A stretch of DNA of 40,728 nucleotides from JBDTVS01 sp040007095 (GTDB lineage Bacteria > Acidobacteriota > Vicinamibacteria > Vicinamibacterales > CAVVIG01): NCBI GenBank assembly GCA_040007095.1, contig JBDTVS010000081.1, positions 1-40,728 of the forward strand. Direction: 5' to 3'. The stretch's first letter is position 1, and every line of letters starts with the position of its first letter. The notes under the pieces are model-generated. The model did no database searches. It was not told the DNA's origin and saw nothing but the letters and a program-made list of their open reading frames with translations. This document shows positions 33,178-40,352 of this stretch, in pieces. The position numbers and the translations under genes are program-made.

Positions 33178-33591
33178 ATGATTGGCGTCGTGGTGGTTAC
33201 GCATGGGCAGCTCGCGACCGAGCTGGTGAACGCGGCCGAGACGATCGTCGGCGATCTGCCGACGTTCACCGCGGTGTCGATCGGCTGGCATGACGATGTC
33301 AACGATGCGCGCGACGAGATCGCTCAAGCCATCGAACGGGTGGACGGAGGCAACGGCGTGCTGCTGCTGACCGATATGTTTGGCGGCACGCCCTCGAATC
33401 TGGGTATGACCTTTCTGGTCAGGGATCGGGTCGAAGTGATCACCGGTGTGAACCTGGCGATGCTGATCAAGCTGGCCGGGCTCAAGAGCTCGTCGGACCT
33501 GCTCGGCGTGGCCAGGGAGATGCGCGATCACGGGCGTCACGCGATCTGGGTGGCGTCGGACTTTCTGCGCGGTGAGAAGAGTGGTGAATAA
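33178..33591 (+). CDS. mannose-family PTS EIIA domain protein
   Basis: This 137-residue protein is a single EIIA domain of the mannose/fructose/sorbose family, which accepts phosphate from HPr on a histidine. MIGVVVVTHGQLA places the active residue at H9. LLLTDMFGGTPSN is the second signature loop, near the active site. No EIIB, EIIC or EIID is encoded nearby, so it probably serves regulation rather than sugar uptake, as in many proteobacteria and acidobacteria with an incomplete PTS. ATG 33178 was chosen because it starts the first strand exactly; the frame stays open to 33139 without similarity. It is separated from rapZ by 193 bases and from HPr by 24. Confidence 0.93.
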   Translation: MIGVVVVTHGQLATELVNAAETIVGDLPTFTAVSIGWHDDVNDARDEIAQAIERVDGGNGVLLLTDMFGGTPSNLGMTFLVRDRVEVITGVNLAMLIKLAGLKSSSDLLGVAREMRDHGRHAIWVASDFLRGEKSGE

Positions 33592-33615
33592 GCCTCGCCC
33601 GGCCCTGGCCCTCTG

Positions 33616-33888
33616 ATGACTTCGCGGAGCGTCACGGTCGTCAATCAGTTGGGGATGCACGCCCGCGCGGCGGCGAAGTTCGTCCATCTGGCGTCGCGGT
33701 ACCAGTCGCGGGTGCTGGTGGCGCGGGCAGCTCGACAGATGGACGGCAAGAGCATCATGGGGATCCTGCTGTTGGCGGCCGCGTGTGGCTCCCACATCAC
33801 GATCAGCGCGGAGGGCGCCGACGAGCTCGACGCGGTGGACGCGCTGGCGGCCCTGGTGCAATCGGGTTTCGGCGAGGACGTGTCGTGA
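33616..33888 (+). CDS. ptsH: phosphocarrier protein HPr
   Basis: HPr relays phosphate from enzyme I to EIIA domains. The 90-residue product has the catalytic H15 in NQLGMHARAAAKF and the regulatory S46 in MDGKSIMGILLLAAACG, the site that HprK modifies. Both sites are intact, so the protein can join the phosphorelay and also be switched by the kinase encoded upstream. ATG 33616 gives the normal N terminus. Its stop overlaps the enzyme I GTG start (GTGA), implying coupled translation. Confidence 0.96.
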   Translation: MTSRSVTVVNQLGMHARAAAKFVHLASRYQSRVLVARAARQMDGKSIMGILLLAAACGSHITISAEGADELDAVDALAALVQSGFGEDVS

Positions 33889-35651
33889 GGCGGCTGAACG
33901 GCATCGGCGTCTCGCCCGGAGTGGTCGCAGGCCGCGCAGTGATTCTCATTCAACGGGCGCAGGTCCTTCACTATCAGATCCAGCCGGCGCGTGTGGAGCA
34001 CGAGCTCGCGCGGCTGGAGGCCAGCCGCGAGCGGGCGCGACAGCAGTTGTCGGATATCAGAACGAGCCTCGCTCGACGGCGCGGCCCGGACCTGGCGTCG
34101 CTGTTCGACGCGCAGCTGCTGATGCTCGACGATCCGATGCTCATCCCGCGGACCGTAGAGATCGTTCGCGAGCAACGCGTGAATGCCGAGTGGGCGCTCC
34201 AGCAGGTGTTTCAGGAGTTCGGCGTGCTGTTCGAGGAGGTCGCGGATTCCTACTTGCGAGAGCGGCGCGGCGATGTCGCGGATCTGGTCGGCCGCCTTCG
34301 CATGAATCTGCGTCATGGCCTCGATTCGCCGCGCGACCTGCTGCGCGAGCTCGACGAATCATCGGTCTTGATTGCCGACGAGCTGACGCCGTCGCTCGCG
34401 GCTCAGGTCGACTGGACCAAAGTCCGCGGCTTTGCGACCGACGCCGGAAGCCGCACGTATCACACCGCGATTCTCGCCCGCTCGCTCGACGTGCCGGCGG
34501 TCGTCGGCCTGCACAATGCCAGCCAGATCGTCGAAGCGGGACGATGGGTGGTGATCGACGGCAATGACAACGCCCTGATCGTCGATCCCACCGAGGAGGT
34601 CCTCGCGCGCGTCGTACGACACGCCGACGACCGCCGTCCCGCCGCCGGCGCGGAGGCCGAGCGGAGCCGGCCCGCGGCAACGAGCGACGGCGTCCGCGTG
34701 CGCCTCGACGCGAACATCGAGTTCCCCGACGATCTGGCCGCCGCGCGCTACGCCGGCGCGGAAGGCATCGGCCTCTACCGATCGGAGTTCCTGCTCTCGA
34801 GCGCCGCCTGTGACATGGGCGACGAAGACGGGCAATTCGAGATCTATCGGGAGATCGTCGAGGGCATGGCGCCGCTGATGGTCACCATCCGTACCTTCGA
34901 TGTCGACGAGCACCAACTGGCGTCGCTCGCCACCGCTCATGGCCTCGCTCGCGACTGGGTCAGCGAGGACCGCAGCGGTCGTCAGGGTCTGCGCGGTCTG
35001 CATCTCAGTCTGTCGCGGCCCGACGTCTTCCGCGTCCAGGTGCGCGCGCTGCTGCGGGCGGCGCACTACGGCTCGCTGCGCATCATGTTCCCGTTCGTCT
35101 CGGGCGTCGAGCAGGTCCGGGAGGCGAGGCGGATCGTCGAGGAGACGGCGGCCGATCTGGCGCGGCGGGACGTCGCGCCGCCGCGGGTGCCGATTGGCAT
35201 CATGATCGAAGTGCCGGCGGCCGCCTACACCGCCGATCGCTTCGCGCGCGAGGTGGATTTTTTCACCATCGGCACCAACGATCTCATTCAGTATTGTCTG
35301 GCGGTCGATCGTGCCGACGAGCGCGTCTCGCGCCTGTACGAACCGCTGCATCCCGCGGTGCTTCGCCTGATCGCGATGGTCCGCCGCGCCGCCGCGGCGC
35401 TGGGCATCCCGGTCTCGCTGTGCGGCGAGATGGCCTCGGACCCTGCGCTTCTCACGTTGCTCGTCGGGCTCGGCTTGACGGAATTCAGCATGACGCCCGG
35501 CGCGATTCCCGTCGCAAAGCAGGTGCTCGGCAACGTGCGCAGCGACGAACTGCGTGCGATCGCGCGCCGGATTCTCAAACTTGCGACGGTGGACGACATC
35601 GAGCACGAACTGCTGACCGCGCTCGGACGGCTGTCGCATGCGCGAGAATGA
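33885..35651 (+). CDS. ptsI: PTS enzyme I (phosphoenolpyruvate-protein phosphotransferase)
   Basis: Enzyme I takes phosphate from phosphoenolpyruvate and passes it to HPr. The 588-residue product has the usual order. An N-terminal HPr-binding and swivelling domain has H193 in AGSRTYHTAILARS (normally GGRTSHTAI, so the flanking residues differ slightly). The PEP-binding TIM barrel has EGIGLYRSEF, MIEVPAAA, FFTIGTNDLIQY and C513 in SLCGEMASD. GTG 33885 overlaps the HPr stop and begins RRLNGIGVSPGVVAG, the family N terminus. It ends the long plus-strand block; a convergent spacer of 352 bases filled with palindromes follows. Confidence 0.96.
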   Translation: MRRLNGIGVSPGVVAGRAVILIQRAQVLHYQIQPARVEHELARLEASRERARQQLSDIRTSLARRRGPDLASLFDAQLLMLDDPMLIPRTVEIVREQRVNAEWALQQVFQEFGVLFEEVADSYLRERRGDVADLVGRLRMNLRHGLDSPRDLLRELDESSVLIADELTPSLAAQVDWTKVRGFATDAGSRTYHTAILARSLDVPAVVGLHNASQIVEAGRWVVIDGNDNALIVDPTEEVLARVVRHADDRRPAAGAEAERSRPAATSDGVRVRLDANIEFPDDLAAARYAGAEGIGLYRSEFLLSSAACDMGDEDGQFEIYREIVEGMAPLMVTIRTFDVDEHQLASLATAHGLARDWVSEDRSGRQGLRGLHLSLSRPDVFRVQVRALLRAAHYGSLRIMFPFVSGVEQVREARRIVEETAADLARRDVAPPRVPIGIMIEVPAAAYTADRFAREVDFFTIGTNDLIQYCLAVDRADERVSRLYEPLHPAVLRLIAMVRRAAAALGIPVSLCGEMASDPALLTLLVGLGLTEFSMTPGAIPVAKQVLGNVRSDELRAIARRILKLATVDDIEHELLTALGRLSHARE

Positions 35652-35800
35652 CGGTCCGATGCGACCGGTCAGCGTCAGCAGGAGAGGGTTGCCGCCGCGG
35701 GCGTTCACTTCTCCCGAGACGGCCAGATCCCGCTATTGCTCGCGTCGGGAACCTTGTGGCACGAATCGCGCGCGATAGCGTTGTTGAAACCGCTTTGAAC

Positions 35801-35825
35801 GACTACCGCCTGAAAGGCGGTAGTC
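35801..35825. repeat. perfect 10-bp hairpin with TGAAA loop
   Basis: GACTACCGCC (35801-35810), loop TGAAA (35811-35815), GGCGGTAGTC (35816-35825). The stem is perfect. This is the longest member of the array and the most likely to act as a terminator for ptsI. Confidence 0.9.
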
Positions 35826-35832
35826 TCCGCGC

Positions 35833-35847
35833 GCGACTGAAAGTCGC
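35833..35847. repeat. 5-bp hairpin with TGAAA loop
   Basis: GCGAC, loop TGAAA (35838-35842), GTCGC. It has a different stem but the identical loop, 7 bases after the first hairpin. Confidence 0.75.
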
Positions 35848-35860
35848 AGACCGCGCCGCC

Positions 35861-35898
35861 TGCGTGCGGCAGTCGTTCATGCGTGCGGCAGTCGTTCA
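35861..35898. repeat. perfect 19-bp tandem repeat, inverted copy of the hairpin flank
   Basis: TGCGTGCGGCAGTCGTTCA is repeated twice with no change (35861-35879 and 35880-35898). Each unit ends in GCGGCAGTCGTTCA, which is the reverse complement of TGAACGACTGCCGC, one base different from TGAACGACTACCGC at 35796-35809. Confidence 0.9.
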
Positions 35899-35962
35899 AT
35901 AGTCACGATCGTGGTTCGCACGATGCCGACGTCCTCGTTGGTCCGAAACATCTCACGACCGG

Positions 35963-35979
35963 ACCGGCTGAAAGCCGGT
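35963..35979. repeat. 6-bp hairpin with TGAAA loop
   Basis: ACCGGC (35963-35968), loop TGAAA (35969-35973), GCCGGT (35974-35979). It is the third stem with the same loop, 25 bases from the ssb stop, and could serve as the ssb terminator. Confidence 0.8.
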
Positions 35980-36003
35980 GGGTTTCAACCTGGCACGTGG
36001 GCA

Positions 36004-36459
36004 CTAAAACGGAATGTCGTCGTCTGTCAACGGTTCGGATGAGGGGTCCGGGCCGGGCGCGTGACCGCCCATGTCGTCGCTGGCGCCCCGTCCCATCGCC
36101 GGACCGCGGCTTCCGCCCGCGCCGCCGCCGCCGCCACCCAACAAGACGATACGATCGCCGCGAATTTCAGTGGTGTAGCGCTTGTTGCCGTCCTTGTCGT
36201 CCCATTGGCGGGTTTGCAGACGGCCTTCCACGTAGATCTGCTTGCCTTTCGTGAGGTATTCCGCCAGTGATTCGGCGGTTTTTCCCCACAGCACAATGCG
36301 GTGCCACTCGGTCTTTTCCTGCCGCTGGCCGGCTTTGTCGTTCCAGATTTCAGTGGTCGCCATGTTCAGCGTCGCCACTGCGGCCCCGCCGGGTGTGTAG
36401 CGCAATTCGGCATCTCGTCCGAGGTTGCCGACCAGAATGACTTTGTTGACGCTTCCCAT
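36004..36459 (-). CDS. ssb: single-stranded DNA-binding protein
   Basis: SSB coats single-stranded DNA in replication, repair and recombination and docks partner enzymes through its tail. The 151-residue product starts SVNKVILVGNLGRDAELRYTP, the OB-fold opening. WHRIVLWGKTAESLAEYLTKG and YVEGRLQTRQW complete the fold by about residue 105. A Gly-rich linker follows, and the acidic C-terminal tip DDDIPF is the conserved interaction motif. ATG 36459 is the family start. It is a single-gene unit downstream of cpoB, with its own leader; a candidate -10 lies at 36543-36548. Confidence 0.97.
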   Translation of the reverse strand: MGSVNKVILVGNLGRDAELRYTPGGAAVATLNMATTEIWNDKAGQRQEKTEWHRIVLWGKTAESLAEYLTKGKQIYVEGRLQTRQWDDKDGNKRYTTEIRGDRIVLLGGGGGGAGGSRGPAMGRGASDDMGGHAPGPDPSSEPLTDDDIPF

Positions 36460-36490
36460 GAGTTGCTCGAGAGTTCGGAGTTAAGAATTA

Positions 36491-36504
36491 GACCGTGAAC
36501 GGTC
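36491..36504. repeat. short palindrome in the ssb leader
   Basis: GACCGTGAACGGTC pairs GACCG with CGGTC around TGAA, in the leader of ssb. It could be an operator or a small RNA hairpin; it does not match a LexA box that I can name. Confidence 0.4.
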
Positions 36505-36542
36505 GCACGTCACGGCAAGCGATACGCAGCTTGAGTGCACGA

Positions 36543-36548
36543 ATTCTA
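36543..36548 (-). promoter_or_regulatory. candidate -10 box for ssb
   Basis: TAGAAT on the minus strand matches five of six consensus bases and lies about 84 bases before the ssb ATG. No clear -35 is found at the right spacing. Confidence 0.3.
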
Positions 36549-36594
36549 CCATCGTCCGGCAGGGCACGATGACGCCGATTCGCCGTTCGGGTGG

Positions 36595-37494
36595 TTAACG
36601 TCCCGTCGGAGCGATCAACTGCTGGAGTTGTTGTTTGGCGAGCAAAGCGGCCGTGCTTTGTTCGTAGGTCTTGACGACGTACTCCCAGGCTTGTCGGGCG
36701 AGGTCCATCTGTTTGAGGTTCTTCAGCGCCAGCCCTTTCTTGTAGAAGGCCTCGGGAATGGCGTTGCCGCTTGGATACGTCCGAATCGCAAGATCGTAGG
36801 CCTCAACGGCCTTGTCGTTCTTGCCGTCCTGCAAATACGCGTTGCCGATGTAGACCTGCGCGTCGTCGGCCATGTCCGACTTCGGGAACGAACGGATAAA
36901 CGCGTTGAACCCGTCGATGGTGAGATCCCACAGCCCGGAGGTGTAGTTCGAATACGCCATGTCGTACAGGCGATTGGGCGACGTACCGACCGCGACGCCC
37001 GGTGCGCCGCCGCCCGGCGCGGCAGCCGACGTGCTGTCGCCATTCCCGCCGGCCCCGGTAGATGCGGTGAGGTCGGTCGAATCGGTGGCAGCGGCTGCAG
37101 CGCGGGCGGAAGCCTGGAGCGCCTGTTGGAGCCCCTGTCGCAGCGCCTCGACCTCTTGCGATACCGAGCCCAGCCGCGTGTTCGAGTCGTCCACCTTCTC
37201 GCGCAGGACGCCAAGATCTCTCTGCAGCGCATCAATGACGAGCTTCTGATCGGCGAAGGACTTGACGCTCGCCTTGGCCTGGTCGTCGAGTCTCTGACTG
37301 ACGGCTTTCAGGGCTTCGCCGAGCTGCGCGAGCAGACTTTGCATTTGCTGCGATTGTTCTTGCTGCATGACCTGCAGCATCCTGACGTCGGCGGCGATCT
37401 GCTGATGTTCCTTGTCGCGCGCCGATACCGGTTGGGCCAGCCACGGGACCAGCGCCAGCGTCGCGGCGAGGAGGGGACGGGTCGATATTTTCAT
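36595..37494 (-). CDS. cpoB: cell division coordinator CpoB (YbgF), TPR protein
   Basis: CpoB is a periplasmic protein that links Tol-Pal constriction with peptidoglycan synthesis. The 299-residue product has a signal peptide (1 to about 22, LLAATLALVPWLAQPVSA). A coiled-coil region of about 90 residues follows (MLQVMQQEQSQQMQSLLAQL and LREKVDDSNTRLGSVSQEV), then an Ala/Gly-rich linker. Three TPR repeats close the protein (LYDMAYSNYTSGLWDLTIDG, DDAQVYIGNAYLQDGKNDKA, PEAFYKKGLALKNLKQMD). ATG 37494 was chosen for the signal peptide and the GAGG five bases upstream. It lies 7 bases after pal and is the last gene of the tol operon, the conserved position. Confidence 0.93.
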   Translation of the reverse strand: MKISTRPLLAATLALVPWLAQPVSARDKEHQQIAADVRMLQVMQQEQSQQMQSLLAQLGEALKAVSQRLDDQAKASVKSFADQKLVIDALQRDLGVLREKVDDSNTRLGSVSQEVEALRQGLQQALQASARAAAAATDSTDLTASTGAGGNGDSTSAAAPGGGAPGVAVGTSPNRLYDMAYSNYTSGLWDLTIDGFNAFIRSFPKSDMADDAQVYIGNAYLQDGKNDKAVEAYDLAIRTYPSGNAIPEAFYKKGLALKNLKQMDLARQAWEYVVKTYEQSTAALLAKQQLQQLIAPTGR

Positions 37495-37501
37495 GGCAGC
37501 C

Positions 37502-38092
37502 TCACTTCGCGGTGACGACGAAGTGCGCGCGCCGATTCTTCGCGTACGCGGGTTCGTCGTGGCCGGCATCGAAGGGAAATTCCTTCCCGTAGCTCACGGT
37601 CCGGAGCCGGTCGGCGGGGATGCCAAGCGAGATCAGGTAGGTCCGCGCTGCCAGTGCTCGCCGTTCGCCCAATGCCAGATTGTACTCGGCGGTGCCTCGC
37701 TCGTCGGAGTGACCTTCAATCGTGATGGTCCAGCTGGGATACTTTTTGAGCGCTGCGGCATTGGCATCGAGCACGGCGCGGCCCTCGGTCGAAACGTCGC
37801 TGCTGTCGTATTCGAAGAACAATGGTTTCAGCGGCGAATTGCGGTTGAGGTCGTCGAGCGAGGCCGACGCAATCGCGTCCTCTTTCACCGGTTCGGCGGG
37901 CACGATCGTCGGCTCGGCCACCGGTTCTGGCGGCGCGGGCGAACGTGAGGGCGCGGTCGTTCCCGATGCCGTCGTGACGGGCGGCGGGGGGCTGGGCCGG
38001 GCCACCGGGGGCTTCTTGCCGGCGCAGGCGACCGCGGCCGCCAGCGAGGCAACCGCCACCACCGCACCCATCCGTCGAACCGCTTGCATCAT
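37502..38092 (-). CDS. pal: peptidoglycan-associated lipoprotein Pal
   Basis: Pal anchors the outer membrane to peptidoglycan and binds TolB. The 196-residue product has a lipoprotein signal (VVAVASLAAAVAC, with C around residue 23), a Pro-rich spacer and an OmpA-like domain. That domain contains LFFEYDSSDVSTEG and the peptidoglycan-binding GHSDERGTAEYNLALGERRA. The C terminus reads YAKNRRAHFVV, as in the family. ATG 38092 (the first of two adjacent ATGs) has GGAG five bases upstream; earlier in-frame codons would run into tolB. It lies 25 bases after tolB. Confidence 0.95.
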   Translation of the reverse strand: MMQAVRRMGAVVAVASLAAAVACAGKKPPVARPSPPPPVTTASGTTAPSRSPAPPEPVAEPTIVPAEPVKEDAIASASLDDLNRNSPLKPLFFEYDSSDVSTEGRAVLDANAAALKKYPSWTITIEGHSDERGTAEYNLALGERRALAARTYLISLGIPADRLRTVSYGKEFPFDAGHDEPAYAKNRRAHFVVTAK

Positions 38093-38117
38093 CGTGTCTC
38101 CAATCGTCGCGACCGCC

Positions 38118-39509
38118 TCATTTGGACCAGTCGGGATAGTAGTTGTTGCCGGCAGTCGTGATCGGCTTGACGTTCTTGCCGTCGCGGCCCATGACGAAGA
38201 TCTGGACCTTTCCGAGCCGGGTCGATGTGAACGCCAGGTGCCGGCCGTTGGGCGCCCAGGCCGGGCTTTCGTTGGTGCCCTCACCGAAGGTCAGCGTCCG
38301 CACCTGACCCGATCCGACGTCGATCACCTTGATATCGTAGCCAGGACCGACGCGGGCGGTGTACGCGATCTCGTTGAACGGCAGCGGAGACCACGTCGGC
38401 CGCGCCGCATAGGCGTCCCCGGTCGTGAGCCGTCGCAACCCCAGGCCGTCGGCGCCAACCGTGTAGAGCTGGGGCGACCCGGTCCGATCGGACACAAAGG
38501 CCAGCTGTGCTCCCGAAGGTGACCATGTAGGCGACTCGTCGATCCCTGGATTGTCGGTGAGACGGCGGACGTTGGAGCCGTCGCGATTCGCAATGTACAG
38601 CTCGGAGTTGCCGTCCCGGGTCGACCAGAACGCGACCCGCGTACCGTCCGGGGACCAGGTCGGCTGGAAGTTCTCCTTTTGATTCGGCGCCTTGGGGAAC
38701 TCATCGAGGGTGCCCTGGTAGATGTTCGAGACGAAGATGTTCGGCAGACCGCGCCGGTATGACGTGTAGGCGACCGACCGTCCATCGGGCGACCAGTTCG
38801 GCTGGATATTCAACGATCGGCCGGTGGTGACGCGCTTCTGTCCGGCGCCGTCGTAGTCGGCGATGTAGATTTCCCGCACGCTGCGGGCCTCGATCGTATT
38901 GGCCATCCGTTCGCCGTCGCGATCCGACGCAAATGCCACCTTCGACCTGGCCACGCCGCGAAGCCCTCGTTGACTCATGTGCAGATCGTCAGACACCGTG
39001 TGCGCATAGAGCCGCGGGTTGGCGGCCGAACCGTCGTACTCCTTCCCGAACGCCTGCGTGTGCGTTCTCACGTTGAGGAGCCGCACCTCGACGTGAATTC
39101 CGGCGGCCACCTTCTGCACCGTGCCGACGATGACACCATCGGCGCCCAGTTCTCTCCAGCGGTCGAACGGCACGTCTTCGAACGACCGCGCGGCGGCAAT
39201 CGTGCCGTAGGTATCGCGCGGGATCAGCGCAAACTCCCGCTCGAACGTCAGGTCGTCAAACAGCACCTGCGCGATCGTTTTGGCGACCGCCGCAGTCTCG
39301 GTATCGGCCGAGCGGGCGATGAAGTCGGGGACGGCAAGCCGGGTCGGCGCGCCGGGTCCGCCGCTGATGGTGGTCGTGATGTCGCTCGGCTGCTGCGGTG
39401 CCGCGGGTGTTTGCGGGGGCGGCGGCGCCGGCTCGGGCGCGGCCATCGCGACGAGGCCGAGTCCCGCAGCCAGTGTGAGGATGCCGATGGATCGAGAAAT
39501 GGCAATCAT
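38118..39509 (-). CDS. tolB: Tol-Pal system beta-propeller protein TolB
   Basis: TolB is a periplasmic propeller that binds Pal and shuttles between it and TolA. The 463-residue product has a signal peptide (SIGILTLAAGLGLVAMAA) and an unusually Pro-rich linker (PEPAPPPPQTPAAPQQP). An N-terminal alpha/beta domain (about 45-190) follows, and then PD40-type propeller blades with repeated PTWSPDGTRVAFWSTRDG, PTWSPSGAQLAFVSDRTG and PAWAPNGRHLAFTSTRLG. It ends NNYYPDWSK, the usual terminus. ATG 39509 overlaps the upstream tolA/tonB-like stop in ATGA. Confidence 0.96.
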   Translation of the reverse strand: MIAISRSIGILTLAAGLGLVAMAAPEPAPPPPQTPAAPQQPSDITTTISGGPGAPTRLAVPDFIARSADTETAAVAKTIAQVLFDDLTFEREFALIPRDTYGTIAAARSFEDVPFDRWRELGADGVIVGTVQKVAAGIHVEVRLLNVRTHTQAFGKEYDGSAANPRLYAHTVSDDLHMSQRGLRGVARSKVAFASDRDGERMANTIEARSVREIYIADYDGAGQKRVTTGRSLNIQPNWSPDGRSVAYTSYRRGLPNIFVSNIYQGTLDEFPKAPNQKENFQPTWSPDGTRVAFWSTRDGNSELYIANRDGSNVRRLTDNPGIDESPTWSPSGAQLAFVSDRTGSPQLYTVGADGLGLRRLTTGDAYAARPTWSPLPFNEIAYTARVGPGYDIKVIDVGSGQVRTLTFGEGTNESPAWAPNGRHLAFTSTRLGKVQIFVMGRDGKNVKPITTAGNNYYPDWSK

Positions 39510-40303
39510 CGTTGGTATTGGAAAGTCAAATGAACGGTCAACGTGCGATTGGGAAACTGCGGCGGCAGCGGCGCCAACTGCTTGGCGATGACGACGGCGC
39601 GCCGGGCGGCGAAATCGAGCGTCTGGTTGGCGCTGCTCTTTTCGACGATCGGCTCCAGAATCGTTCCATCACGATCAATCGTAAACCGAACGACGACGAC
39701 AGCGGCCGAATCTGCGTATTGATCCCAGGTGCTGCGGATGCGTTCGACCATCTGGTTGACGTATTCAGGACAGCAGAAATCGCCCACGTCGAGCGTGGCG
39801 CCTGCGCCGGGAGCGCCTCCGGTTGAAAGCCCGAACCCCTGTCCACGCGCTCCCGTCTCTGCAACCGCACTTCCGTTGACGACCTCGGCGCCGTGCGTCG
39901 GCGTCCGCCCGCGCGCCTCGTCGGGTGCCTGCTTGATCGGTTGGAGCGCCGTCTTCGACTTCGTCGGCCTGGCCGGGGCCAGCGGCACCGTCATCTCCGG
40001 TGCCTTGGCGGCGGGTGGACGGGCGGCTTCAGGCTTCGGCTTGTCTTCTGGCGGCGTCTGAACCTGCACGGGCCGACCGCCGATTGACGTCAGGCCGCCG
40101 TTCTGGGGGCCGGCGGCGCCACTCCCGCCGAGGGAGATCGTCATGGAGGTCCGCGTGGTTTCCGGTCGATGCGCGAGAAACCCTCGAGGCGCGAACAGCA
40201 CTCCCACGATCAAGGTCGCATGGGCCAGGACGGCGACGGTGACGCCCAGTTGCAGGCCGGCGGGCTGCTGCATCCGATCGCGCAGGACATCCGAGACATC
40301 CAT
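39506..40303 (-). CDS. TonB C-terminal domain protein, TolA position
   Basis: This protein should span the periplasm and couple the TolQR motor to TolB-Pal. The 265-residue product from ATG 40303 has a cytoplasmic stub, one membrane helix (LGVTVAVLAHATLIVGVLF), a long Pro/Ala/Lys-rich linker, and a C-terminal TonB-type domain. That domain reads VERIRSTWDQYADSAAVVVV, then FTIDRDGTILEPIVEKSS and HLTFQYQR. Function as TolA follows from its place between tolR and tolB, while the C-terminal fold is TonB-like, a common situation outside proteobacteria. The frame is open upstream to 40378, before the tolR stop, but 40303 gives the better start. A CC pair (DFCCPE) lies just before the last domain. 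Confidence 0.88.
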   Translation of the reverse strand: MDVSDVLRDRMQQPAGLQLGVTVAVLAHATLIVGVLFAPRGFLAHRPETTRTSMTISLGGSGAAGPQNGGLTSIGGRPVQVQTPPEDKPKPEAARPPAAKAPEMTVPLAPARPTKSKTALQPIKQAPDEARGRTPTHGAEVVNGSAVAETGARGQGFGLSTGGAPGAGATLDVGDFCCPEYVNQMVERIRSTWDQYADSAAVVVVRFTIDRDGTILEPIVEKSSANQTLDFAARRAVVIAKQLAPLPPQFPNRTLTVHLTFQYQR

Positions 40304-40352
40304 TACGGCGACATCCCGTCGGCACCGGACGTGACGTCGACCAAGAGGGCAG

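Larger units (their letters stand above)
35652..36003. other. convergent spacer with an array of palindromes
   Basis: This 352-base gap separates the convergent ptsI and ssb genes. It contains three hairpins with the same TGAAA loop, a 19-bp tandem repeat, and inverted copies of TGAACGACTRCCGC. No credible gene is present. The arrangement resembles REP/BIME-type elements and may also end transcription from both sides. Confidence 0.75.

Noticed and set aside
35705..35899. Small minus-strand frame of 64 codons in the ptsI-ssb spacer
   Set aside because: It consists mostly of the hairpin and tandem-repeat sequence; no ribosome site or protein signature, so judged spurious.
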